The notes under the pieces are model-generated. The model was not told where the DNA came from. It made no database searches and was given only the letters and a program-made list of their open reading frames with translations. From contig NZ_JAGGPU010000019.1 in assembly GCF_018613605.1 (NCBI RefSeq), positions 176,256 to 240,255 of the forward strand: a stretch of DNA of 64,000 nt. The letters run 5' to 3'. This DNA is from Pedobacter sp. ISL-64. GTDB lineage: Bacteria; Bacteroidota; Bacteroidia; Sphingobacteriales; Sphingobacteriaceae. Positions 35,064 to 42,181 of this stretch are shown here, piece by piece (the stretch's first letter is position 1; each line of letters opens with the position of its first letter). The position numbers and the translations under genes were made by a program.

Positions 35064-35141
35064 TTATACGCAACGATTTCCACCTCTCTTTTGAGAAATG
35101 ACAATAATTAGGTTGCTAATAATGTTTGTGTTTATATTCAT
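35064..35141 (-). CDS. ilvD operon leader peptide
   Basis: A 25-residue open frame upstream of the attenuator. The sequence begins MNINTNIISNLIIVISQK and ends RGGNRCV, then TAA. Residues 7-15 (IISNLIIVI) are seven Ile/Leu/Val of nine, as expected of a control peptide that stalls a ribosome when branched-chain aminoacyl-tRNA is scarce. The Arg-Gly-Gly codons contain GAGGTGG, complementary to the terminator arm. A TAnnTTTG box stands 15 nt before the ATG, so the mRNA leader would be very short. Confidence 0.8.
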   Translation of the reverse strand: MNINTNIISNLIIVISQKRGGNRCV

Positions 35142-35155
35142 GTCTTGATGAATCA

Positions 35156-35163
35156 CAAACATA
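35156..35163 (-). promoter_or_regulatory. Candidate ilvD operon promoter -7 box
   Basis: Read on the minus strand, TATGTTTG fits TAnnTTTG. It lies just before the leader peptide, as expected for an operon promoter. No clear -33 TTG is seen. Confidence 0.5.
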
Positions 35164-35201
35164 CTAACTATTTAAAAAAGTAAAGAACTATTTAATCTTA
35201 T

Positions 35202-35780
35202 TTATTTTTTTACTCCGATCACGATTCCTGTTGCCCAAACCTGCTTGGTTAAGTGCAGATCATCACGGGATTCTAAATCTTTGATCAATTTTATAGCCTT
35301 ATCCTGGTGGCCATCAGGCCAATTCGATTGTGGCAACATATCATCGATGATGTAAAGTCCGCCAGTATTAAGCATAGATATCGCCTCATCTAAAAGCAAA
35401 TATTTCCCATGCCATGTATCAGCAAAAATATAATCGAACTTTTTGTCTTTATTCTTTTCAATCCATTCAGCACCATCGGTATCAACTAATGTTAAGCGTT
35501 CATCCTCACCAAGAAAAGTTTTGGCAATCGCTAAAAATTTAGCGTCATTATCTATCGAGGTAAGTGTACTATTTTGATCTAAACCATCTAATATCCAGGA
35601 AGTAGATAGGCCTGTTCCTGTTCCAAGTTCCAGAAATTTACCTGAAGGCTTGGTAGAAGCAAGTGTTCTGAGCAAAGAGCAAGTCAACACATCAGATGCC
35701 ATGTCAAATCCTGATGCTTTTGTTGCACCATTAATTTGCTGGTAAGCCTTCGGGAGGTGTTGATTGATTTCTTCAGTCAT
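35202..35780 (-). CDS. Class I SAM-dependent methyltransferase (O-methyltransferase type)
   Basis: A 192-residue Rossmann methyltransferase. Motif I is FLELGTGTGLSTSWIL, the acidic residue after strand 2 is in LTSIDNDAKFL, and motif IV is FDYIFADTWHGKY. The form resembles catechol-type O-methyltransferases (Methyltransf_24). The substrate is unknown. It lies between ilvE (68 bp) and the ilvD leader on the same strand, so it may belong to the ilvE transcript. Confidence 0.8.
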   Translation of the reverse strand: MTEEINQHLPKAYQQINGATKASGFDMASDVLTCSLLRTLASTKPSGKFLELGTGTGLSTSWILDGLDQNSTLTSIDNDAKFLAIAKTFLGEDERLTLVDTDGAEWIEKNKDKKFDYIFADTWHGKYLLLDEAISMLNTGGLYIIDDMLPQSNWPDGHQDKAIKLIKDLESRDDLHLTKQVWATGIVIGVKK

Positions 35781-35848
35781 CTGTTTTACTGCTTGGATGC
35801 TTTTTTTTACTTAATATTCAGTTATTTTATTGATTTTTCGACTTTGGA

Positions 35849-36739
35849 CTATATAATCACTTCGTAATTCACTTTTTCCAGTACCAGGTTTTTATAAGCT
35901 CGCTGTATGGTATAACCGAGAGATTCTCTCCACAACGGGCGATATACAATATCATCAATTGATGCTATACCTGCTATTTCGGTTGCTGTTCCACATAAGA
36001 AAGCACTGTCGGCATTTTTTAAATCTTCTGTGGTTAATTTTTTCTCAATGCATTCTATATCCAGAACGGTGCAAAGTTCTTTTACGGTTGCACGTGTAAT
36101 TCCTGGTAAAATATTTCCTAAAGATGGTGTAAACAGTTTTCCGTCTTTTTCAAGAAAGATGTTTGCACCAGATGCCTCGGCAACAAAACCGTGCATATCC
36201 AAAAGCAAAGCCTCGTCATAACCTTTAATATTTGCCGCAGTAGTAGCTAAAATAGAATTAACATAGTTTCCACTCAATTTCGCCTCCATTGGAATCGATT
36301 TTGGGTTTGGTCTTTCATAATCAGAAACTGTTAATTTTAACAATTTGTTACCAGAATATGCATCCCATTCCCAGGCACAGATTAAGATCGAAACCCCACT
36401 CGGCTCGTTTAATTTCATGTTCGGGTGGCAAAATACCAGGGGACGTATATATGCATCTTTCAGTTTATTCAACTGAAGTAATTTATAGGTTGCTGCAATT
36501 AACTCCTGTTTATCCCAAGGGAAAGGAATGTTTGCCAACTGGCAAGAACGCTCTAAGCGATCGAAATGGGCAGCAGCTTTGAAAATGCGGTTGCCGTTGT
36601 GTGTTTTATAGGCTCTAATACCCTCGAAAGCAGCATAGCCGTAGTGTAGCGACTGCCCGTAAAGGTCGGTACTGCTATTTACAGCTTTTTCAAACTGTCC
36701 ATCAAGGTAAATAATCGTATTAGAATTATAGTATTTCAT
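35849..36739 (-). CDS. ilvE: Branched-chain amino-acid aminotransferase
   Basis: PLP fold-type IV transaminase for the last step of Val, Leu and Ile synthesis. From ATG 36739 (MKYYNSNTIIYLDGQF) it is 296 residues, the usual length. A 19-residue upstream extension (MLIYHGK and on) is rejected as part of the leader. Markers are GQSLHYGYAAFEGIRAY, the PLP lysine in MEAKLSGNYVNSILA, EASGANIFLEKDG and FLCGTATEIAGI. It is preceded by its own leader peptide and attenuator and so is controlled separately from the ilvD block. Confidence 0.95.
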   Translation of the reverse strand: MKYYNSNTIIYLDGQFEKAVNSSTDLYGQSLHYGYAAFEGIRAYKTHNGNRIFKAAAHFDRLERSCQLANIPFPWDKQELIAATYKLLQLNKLKDAYIRPLVFCHPNMKLNEPSGVSILICAWEWDAYSGNKLLKLTVSDYERPNPKSIPMEAKLSGNYVNSILATTAANIKGYDEALLLDMHGFVAEASGANIFLEKDGKLFTPSLGNILPGITRATVKELCTVLDIECIEKKLTTEDLKNADSAFLCGTATEIAGIASIDDIVYRPLWRESLGYTIQRAYKNLVLEKVNYEVII

Positions 36740-36779
36740 CTGTTTATTCTTATTGTTTTTAACCGTCAGATGGAGCTTA

Positions 36780-36826
36780 CCATGATAAATAAGCATTCCA
36801 TTTTTTATTTTGACTATTTATCATGG
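36780..36826. repeat. Inverted repeat in the ilvE 5' leader
   Basis: CCATGATAAATA (36780-36791) and TATTTATCATGG (36815-36826) are perfect 12-bp inverted repeats with a 23-nt loop. They lie between the attenuator and the ilvE start, and could form a hairpin in the mRNA or be an operator. Confidence 0.65.
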
Positions 36827-36856
36827 GCGGTTCATAATACTGTCTTTTTGTTATTT

Positions 36857-36889
36857 AAAAAAAGCGTCCCGTTTGTATCGGGACGCTTT
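36857..36889 (-). terminator. ilvE leader terminator (attenuator)
   Basis: Read on the minus strand, AAAGCGTCCCG and CGGGACGCTTT form a perfect 11-bp stem with loop ATACAAA, then TTTT. It lies 23 bp after the leader peptide stop and about 120 bp before ilvE. The arm GCGTCC is exactly complementary to GGACGC in the leader Arg-Thr codons (complement of 36924-36930). Confidence 0.85.
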
Positions 36890-36912
36890 AGGTATATTTA
36901 GTTTTTTAAAAT

Positions 36913-37050
36913 CTATTTAAACTGCGTCCGCTTATTACCCCATAAAATGTTTAGGAGTAGGAGGTTAAGTAAAATGACAGGTAACAACACTACATTGCCA
37001 GCTGCTTTTGCAGTAGTAGCGGTAGAAAATATGTTGTTCTGAATAGTCAT
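36913..37050 (-). CDS. ilvE leader peptide
   Basis: A 45-residue open frame from ATG 37050. Residues 20-36 (VVLLPVILLNLLLLNIL) hold 14 Val/Leu/Ile of 17. They are followed by WGNKRTQFK and TAG, then the terminator. The layout is that of a ribosome-stalling leader for branched-chain amino acids. An alternative TTG start at 37104 would add 18 residues. A short membrane peptide is the other reading, but the complementary pairing between its codons and the terminator arm favours attenuation. Confidence 0.75.
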   Translation of the reverse strand: MTIQNNIFSTATTAKAAGNVVLLPVILLNLLLLNILWGNKRTQFK

Positions 37051-37439
37051 TGTTATCTTATTGTTTATAAAAACCAATTTAGTTTTTGGTTCATTAATAT
37101 GCAAGAGAAATCAGAAAAAAGTTAAATAAGAATATTATTTTGAAAATATATTAATAATCAGAATATTATTCTTAACTAGAGTTGGATTAGTTATTTAATG
37201 CCGATAGCCGTAGACCAAATATCAAAACGGTATACAGTCTGTTTGTTATGCTTGCATTATAAATTTTCTATTTTTCTGCCTAAAACGAGTTAAAGGCTGT
37301 ATGAAATTGAAAATTCAGGTTGTATTTTGATGTTAAAATGCCAAGAATTATTGGTGTTTTTTTTAGATATTAAAGTATTATTAAACTTGCTTGATTGTTT
37401 ATTGTAAAGCGGTGTAATTTAATATTAGAAACTATTCCT
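37051..37439. other. Divergent spacer between ilvE leader and hydrolase
   Basis: About 390 bp, strongly AT-rich, presumably with divergent promoters. It holds short inverted repeats such as AACCAA / TTGGTT (about 37070-37090) and a longer imperfect palindrome around AGAATATTATT / AATATTATTCT (37127-37173). I see no gene. Confidence 0.4.
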
Positions 37440-38390
37440 ATGAGAACAATTTATATCTTTTTTGTTGTTTTAATCGTGTTATTTAGTGGCTGTTCCCAGT
37501 CAGATTCAAACTCACATCTCAAAATGGGAAACCAGGCCATTTCAACTTCTGATGCGGTAAAATTATCTATTAAGGTAGCAGGCAAAGGACCTGTTTGTAT
37601 CTACTTGCATGGAGGCCCTGGTCAGGACTTTCTTTCTTTTGAGAAAATGGGTGGAGCAAGTTTAGAGAAATGTTTAACGATGGTTTACCTCGATCAAAGA
37701 GGATCTGGTCAATCGCAAAATGCAAAAAAATATAGTTTAGACCGGATTGTTCAAGATGTTGAAGAACTGCGGTTAAAATTGGGTGTAGAAAAAGTGTACT
37801 TACTTAGTCATTCATTTGGTGGTATTCTGGCCATTAACTATGCCTTGAAGTATCCAGAACATTTATCTGGCATCATCATGGCGAATACAATAGCTCATTT
37901 CATGAATCCAAACCAGGTGAAGGAACAAATTGAATATGGATATCGGTTACTAAAAAAGGATACCACTATAAATGAAACAGATTTTAAAAAATTAATGAAT
38001 GGAGCGGCGCTGGTTAGAAAAAAGTTAAGCGCGGTGCATCTTGGATATAAATATATTGCCAATGATGTAAATACCGTTATCAAAATGGACAGCATCGAAA
38101 ATTCCTATAAACGTACATCGGATTTCGGAATGACTCTTTTTATGCCTTTAATGGATAGCACAAAGGTGCAGAAGTATTCGGAATATTTTAAAGATTATGC
38201 TTTACTTACCAGTGAAATTAAAACACCGGCCTTGATTATAACGGGTAAGGATGATCACGCTGTTGGACCGAACTATTACAAAAATTATAAATTTAAAAAC
38301 CAAAAGGTAGTGCAGTTAAACGGCTCGCATATGCTTTATTATGAAAACAATAAGGAATTTACGGCAACAGTTTGTGATTTTGTTAAATAA
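37440..38390 (+). CDS. Alpha/beta hydrolase lipoprotein (proline iminopeptidase-like)
   Basis: From ATG 37440 the protein is 316 residues with a signal peptide and lipobox (MRTIYIFFVVLIVLFSGCSQ), so it is a lipid-anchored envelope enzyme. The hydrolase domain has HGGPGQDFLSF (oxyanion hole), the PIP-type DQRGSGQS, nucleophile SHSFGGI, acid TGKDDHAVG and His in NGSHMLYY. The upstream TTG start at 37395 would spoil the signal peptide and is rejected. Its terminator was probably split by the higBA insertion just downstream. Confidence 0.85.
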   Translation: MRTIYIFFVVLIVLFSGCSQSDSNSHLKMGNQAISTSDAVKLSIKVAGKGPVCIYLHGGPGQDFLSFEKMGGASLEKCLTMVYLDQRGSGQSQNAKKYSLDRIVQDVEELRLKLGVEKVYLLSHSFGGILAINYALKYPEHLSGIIMANTIAHFMNPNQVKEQIEYGYRLLKKDTTINETDFKKLMNGAALVRKKLSAVHLGYKYIANDVNTVIKMDSIENSYKRTSDFGMTLFMPLMDSTKVQKYSEYFKDYALLTSEIKTPALIITGKDDHAVGPNYYKNYKFKNQKVVQLNGSHMLYYENNKEFTATVCDFVK

Positions 38391-38396
38391 TAACAC

Positions 38397-38422
38397 AAAA
38401 CAAAAAGCCTCCCAGATTTTTA
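38397..38422. repeat. Direct repeat, left copy (terminator arm)
   Basis: A 26-bp sequence, starting AAAACAAAAAGCCTCCCAGA, identical to 39072-39097. Here it lacks the complementary arm and cannot form the terminator. The two copies bracket higBA. Confidence 0.85.
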
Positions 38423-38426
38423 CTAA

Positions 38427-38723
38427 CTATGATGTTATTGCGAAAAGTTTGATGTTTTGAAATTCTTTTTGTTTTTCATTCAATTCACTTTCAATATCGT
38501 AGTCATCTTGTAAACCAAGCCAAAATTTTGCAGAGTTTCCAAAAAAGATGCTAAAACGCAATGCTGTATCTGCTGTAATTCTTCTCTTGCCTTTAATTAT
38601 TTCAGAAATACGGGTTTGAGGAATATTTGTTTCTTTCGCTAAACGGTAAGCTGTAATATTTAAAGGAATAAGAAATTCATCCTTCAGAATTTCTCCGGGA
38701 TGTATGTTTGGTAGCTTTTCCAT
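38427..38723 (-). CDS. higA: HigA-type antitoxin
   Basis: A 98-residue XRE-type helix-turn-helix protein of the HigA/VapI kind: IHPGEILKDEFLIPLNITAY, RLAKETNIPQTRISEIIKGK, RRITADTALRFSIFFGNSAK. It should bind and neutralise the HigB toxin encoded 9 bp upstream and repress the pair's promoter. Toxin-first order is typical of higBA. Confidence 0.92.
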   Translation of the reverse strand: MEKLPNIHPGEILKDEFLIPLNITAYRLAKETNIPQTRISEIIKGKRRITADTALRFSIFFGNSAKFWLGLQDDYDIESELNEKQKEFQNIKLFAITS

Positions 38724-38732
38724 TGTTTCTTT

Positions 38733-39014
38733 TTAATGATAATCTATAATTTCAACTTCACTTGCATTTCCGTTTTCCCATTTGAAAATTATTCTCCATT
38801 GGTCATTAATTCGGATGCTATAATAATCTTTTAGGTTACCTTTTTTCTTTTCCAATTTATTTGATGGTGGTATAGTTAAATCTTGAATGTTTTGGGAATT
38901 GCTTATCATTCTTAATTTTCTACGCCCAATGGTTTGAATTTCTAATGGCATTTTAGAAACTCTGATGCCATTCCATATTTTTTCTGTGTCTTTAGAGCCA
39001 AAAGAAAGTATCAT
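38733..39014 (-). CDS. higB: HigB-type mRNA-cleaving toxin
   Basis: A 93-residue RelE/HigB-family ribosome-dependent RNase: an N-terminal FGSKDTEKIWNG, then MPLEIQTIGRRKLRMI, SNKLEKKKGNLKDYYSIRIN, DQWRIIFKWENG and a C-terminal EVEIIDYH. Arg, Lys and His residues in these segments correspond to the catalytic set of the family. It comes before higA and is encoded on the same strand as atpD-atpC, but is separated from them by the atpC terminator. Confidence 0.92.
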   Translation of the reverse strand: MILSFGSKDTEKIWNGIRVSKMPLEIQTIGRRKLRMISNSQNIQDLTIPPSNKLEKKKGNLKDYYSIRINDQWRIIFKWENGNASEVEIIDYH

Positions 39015-39071
39015 GCTAACTTTTTACGTTACTAACGGTAAAGGTAGGTAATTGTTTTTTGAAATACCAAT

Positions 39072-39117
39072 AAAACAAAAAGCCTCCCAGATTTTTAAAT
39101 CTAGGAGGCTTTTTGTT
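39072..39117. terminator. Bidirectional terminator with right copy of direct repeat
   Basis: AAAAAGCCTCCCAGATTT and AAATCTAGGAGGCTTTTT pair over 18 bp (one mismatch) around TT. On either strand the hairpin is followed by T residues, so it can stop transcription both ways. The left arm (39072-39097) is duplicated at 38397-38422. Confidence 0.85.
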
Positions 39118-39119
39118 TT

Positions 39120-39179
39120 CGTCGCTCTAAATTTGTTTCAGAGTCTTTTTACAGATGCTGAAATAAATTCAGCATGACG
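39120..39179. repeat. REP-like element, family B (diverged)
   Basis: The right end AGATGCTGAAATAAATTCAGC followed by ATGACG (39153-39179) is identical to the right end of 11313-11376. The left end CGTCGCTCT is degenerate. It lies just downstream of atpC. Confidence 0.6.
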
Positions 39180-39189
39180 AATAATTAGA

Positions 39190-39435
39190 TTAAGCGACGC
39201 CTTCAGCTAAAACCACAATTTTGTTGTGAATAGCTTCTACTACACCGCCTTTAATAAAAAAGCGTTGCTCATCAGCTTTGTTTGCTTTTATAATAACTTC
39301 TCCATCTTCTAAAGTAGAGATGATAGGGGCATGGTCTTTTAAAATCTGGAAAGAGCCTAAAGTACCAGGAACCGTAACTGCTGTTACTTCACCTTCGAAA
39401 ACTTTTTTATCTGGAGTTAATATTTCTAAATTCAT
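39190..39435 (-). CDS. atpC: F1 ATP synthase epsilon subunit (short form)
   Basis: An 81-residue epsilon subunit holding only the N-terminal beta-sandwich: LEILTPDKKVFEGEVTAVTV, PGTLGSFQILKDHAPIISTL, then FFIKGGVVEAIHNKIVVLAE. The C-terminal two-helix inhibitory domain of longer epsilon subunits (about 130-140 residues) is absent, so ATP-dependent inhibition by epsilon is not expected. It follows atpD. Confidence 0.92.
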   Translation of the reverse strand: MNLEILTPDKKVFEGEVTAVTVPGTLGSFQILKDHAPIISTLEDGEVIIKANKADEQRFFIKGGVVEAIHNKIVVLAEGVA

Positions 39436-39464
39436 TTTTCTTTAGATTGAGTAGGAAGTATTTA

Positions 39465-39525
39465 GTATCAAGTATCAAGATAGAATTTCTAGTCTTGATA
39501 CTTGATACAGTATATCTTGATACTA
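39465..39525. repeat. TATCAAGTATC inverted repeat between atpD and atpC
   Basis: GTATCAAGTATCAAGA (39465-39480) and TCTTGATACTTGATAC (39493-39508) form a perfect 16-bp stem with a 12-nt loop. A further ATCTTGATACTAG follows. Related tracts are at 6500-6535 and 21094-21118. The hairpin may set the atpD to atpC ratio. Confidence 0.75.
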
Positions 39526-41028
39526 GTTGTTCGCTTCTGCTAATAATTTTTTACCTTTTTCGATCGCATCTTCAATGCTACCAACCAAGTTAAATGCAGC
39601 TTCTGGATACTCATCAACTTCACCATCCATGATCATGTTAAATCCTTTGATGGTATCTTTAATGTCAACCAATACACCTTTTAAGCCCGTAAATTGCTCA
39701 GCTACGTGGAAAGGTTGAGATAAGAAACGCTGAACACGACGTGCTCTTGATACAACTAATTTATCTTCTTCAGATAATTCGTCCATACCTAAGATCGCGA
39801 TGATATCTTGTAATTCTTTGTAACGTTGTAAAGTTTCTTTAACACGTTGTGCTGTGTTATAATGCTCATCACCTAAAACAGCAGGAGAAAGGATACGTGA
39901 AGTAGAATCCAATGGATCTACCGCAGGATAAATACCTAGCTCAGCAATTTTACGCGAAAGTACAGTAGTAGCATCTAAGTGGGCAAAAGTTGTTGCCGGA
40001 GCAGGGTCAGTTAAATCATCCGCTGGTACATATACCGCTTGTACTGATGTAATTGATCCACGTTTTGTTGAAGTAATACGCTCTTGCATTAAACCCATCT
40101 CAGTTGCCAATGTTGGTTGGTAACCTACAGCTGATGGCATACGACCTAATAAAGCCGACACCTCAGAACCTGCCTGCGTAAAACGGAAGATGTTATCAAC
40201 GAAGAAAAGGATGTCTTTTCCAGCGCCTTCGCCATCACCATCACGGAAATATTCAGCAACAGTTAATCCTGATAATGCTACACGTGCACGTGCACCAGGA
40301 GGCTCGTTCATTTGACCGAAAACCAATGTTGCTTTAGATTCTTTTAATTTTTCAGTATCAACAGCTTTCAAATCCCAACCACCTTTTTCCATTGAGTGTA
40401 AGAATTCGTCACCATAGTTGATAACACCTGACTCAATAAACTCACGAAGTAAATCGTTACCCTCACGAGTACGCTCACCAACACCAGCGAATACCGACAA
40501 ACCAGCATAAGCTTTAGCGATGTTGTTTACCAACTCCATAATTAATACAGTTTTGCCTACACCAGCACCACCGAATAAACCGATTTTACCACCTTTCGCG
40601 TATGGCTCTAATAAATCGATAACTTTAATACCTGTAAAAAGTACCTCAGTTTCAGTTGATAAATCTTCAAACTTAGGAGGAGTAGCATGGATAGGACGAC
40701 CATCAGTTTTATCAACTGTGTTGATACCGTCAATCGCTTCACCAACTACATTAAATAAACGACCTTTAATTTGGTCGCCAACTGGCATTTTAATCGCAGC
40801 ACCAGTGTCAACTACGTCCATTCCACGAACTAAACCATCTGTAGAGTCCATCGAGATTGCGCGTACACGATCTTCACCTAAGTGTTGTTGAACTTCTAAA
40901 ACAATTTTTTGTCCATTTTCTTTCGTTATCTCTAACGCATCAAAAATTTTAGGTAGATGGGCATCATTAGCAAAGCTAACGTCAACCACAGGGCCGATAA
41001 TTTGTGCTATTTTTCCTAAGTTAGGCAT
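39523..41028 (-). CDS. atpD: F1 ATP synthase beta subunit
   Basis: Catalytic beta subunit. From ATG 41028 (MPNLGKIAQIIGPVVDVSF) it is 501 residues; an upstream start adding ten residues (MTVINLLTTD) is less likely. Markers are Walker A GGAGVGKT, GERTREGNDL, the catalytic Glu and Walker B ILFFVDNIFRFTQAGSEVSA, and PADDLTDPAPATTFAHLDAT. Only atpC accompanies it; the other ATP synthase genes are elsewhere, as in many Bacteroidota. Confidence 0.97.
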   Translation of the reverse strand: MPNLGKIAQIIGPVVDVSFANDAHLPKIFDALEITKENGQKIVLEVQQHLGEDRVRAISMDSTDGLVRGMDVVDTGAAIKMPVGDQIKGRLFNVVGEAIDGINTVDKTDGRPIHATPPKFEDLSTETEVLFTGIKVIDLLEPYAKGGKIGLFGGAGVGKTVLIMELVNNIAKAYAGLSVFAGVGERTREGNDLLREFIESGVINYGDEFLHSMEKGGWDLKAVDTEKLKESKATLVFGQMNEPPGARARVALSGLTVAEYFRDGDGEGAGKDILFFVDNIFRFTQAGSEVSALLGRMPSAVGYQPTLATEMGLMQERITSTKRGSITSVQAVYVPADDLTDPAPATTFAHLDATTVLSRKIAELGIYPAVDPLDSTSRILSPAVLGDEHYNTAQRVKETLQRYKELQDIIAILGMDELSEEDKLVVSRARRVQRFLSQPFHVAEQFTGLKGVLVDIKDTIKGFNMIMDGEVDEYPEAAFNLVGSIEDAIEKGKKLLAEANN

Positions 41029-41096
41029 ATCTGTTGTGAGTAAATTTATTACAGTCAATGAATTAAAGCTGTTTATAGGGGCTCCAATTCGGTTGG

Positions 41097-41104
41097 CAAA
41101 GTTA
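41097..41104 (-). promoter_or_regulatory. Candidate atpD promoter -7 box
   Basis: Read on the minus strand, TAACTTTG fits TAnnTTTG, about 70 nt before the atpD start. No clear -33 TTG is seen. Confidence 0.4.
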
Positions 41105-41189
41105 AGTTTTTCTTACTTAATTTTAAATATATATTATAAATTTTTTCAACATGGTTTTTATAGATAATTTAGAGCCATAAATAAGGCGT

Positions 41190-42062
41190 ATGAAAACCAT
41201 TTTAACAACAGGTAGCAACGGTCTTTTAGGGCAGAAATTAACTGAAAAAATTCTCGCCGAAGGCAGGGTAAAGCTTGTTGTCACTTCCAAAGGAACAAAT
41301 CGTTATCAGGTAAAGGATGGGTATAGATATGCAGAAATGGATATTTTAAATGCTGTTCAGGTTAGGGAAGTTATTGAAAGATACAGCCCTGATGCCATTG
41401 TGCACACCGCCGCAATGACCAATGTTGATATTTGTGAAGCCAATAAAACAGTTTGTCGTCATCTAAATGTAGATGCAGTTCAAACGCTGATATCAATATG
41501 TGAAGAAAAGAACATTCAACTTATTCATTTAAGTACCGATTTTGTTTTTGATGGTGCCGACGGACCATATAAAGAAGAGGATGCAGTTAATCCTGTAAGT
41601 TATTATGGCGAATCGAAAGTGCTGGCTGAAGAGCTGTTGAAGAACTCAAAAGCAAACTGGGCAATCTTAAGAACAATATTGGTATATGGAATAAGCAGTG
41701 ATATGAGCCGGAGCAATATTGTACTTTGGGCTAAAGGGGCCTTGGAAAAAGCATCACCTATTAACGTAGTAAACGATCAGTGGCGCATGCCCACTTTGGC
41801 CGAGGATTTAGCTGAAGCCTGCTTGTTAGCTGTAGAAAAAAATGCAAAAGGAATTTACCATGTATCGGGTAAAGATTACATGAGTATTGCAGATTTAGTG
41901 CGAAAAGTTGCCGAGTTTTGGAACCTTGGTCAATCATTTATTAATGAAGTAAGTTCGACAAGTTTAAATCAATCGGCTAAACGACCGATTAGAACTGGTT
42001 TTGTTTTAGATAAGACCATTAAAGATCTAGATTACCGTCCGCATAGTTTTGAAGAGGGTTGA
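41190..42062 (+). CDS. RmlD-like sugar-nucleotide reductase (extended SDR)
   Basis: A 290-residue NAD(P)-binding extended SDR. The N-terminal TGSNGLLGQKL is the cofactor loop. AAMTNVDICE, STDFVFDGADGPYKEEDAVN and the catalytic YYGESK (Tyr and Lys) match dTDP-4-dehydrorhamnose reductase. No other rhamnose genes are nearby, so the substrate is uncertain. Confidence 0.88.
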   Translation: MKTILTTGSNGLLGQKLTEKILAEGRVKLVVTSKGTNRYQVKDGYRYAEMDILNAVQVREVIERYSPDAIVHTAAMTNVDICEANKTVCRHLNVDAVQTLISICEEKNIQLIHLSTDFVFDGADGPYKEEDAVNPVSYYGESKVLAEELLKNSKANWAILRTILVYGISSDMSRSNIVLWAKGALEKASPINVVNDQWRMPTLAEDLAEACLLAVEKNAKGIYHVSGKDYMSIADLVRKVAEFWNLGQSFINEVSSTSLNQSAKRPIRTGFVLDKTIKDLDYRPHSFEEG

Positions 42063-42181
42063 TAATTTTAGATCAACAGATGAAAAAATAGTCTTGAGTC
42101 CGTAACCTTAAGTCGTGAGCCTCAAAGCAATTGAACAATAAAAAAATTTAAAAATATATTATTTTAACTAAAAAATACATA

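Noticed and set aside
40520..40891. 123-codon plus-strand frame opposite atpD
   Set aside because: atpD is a certain gene across this span; the antisense frame has no support.
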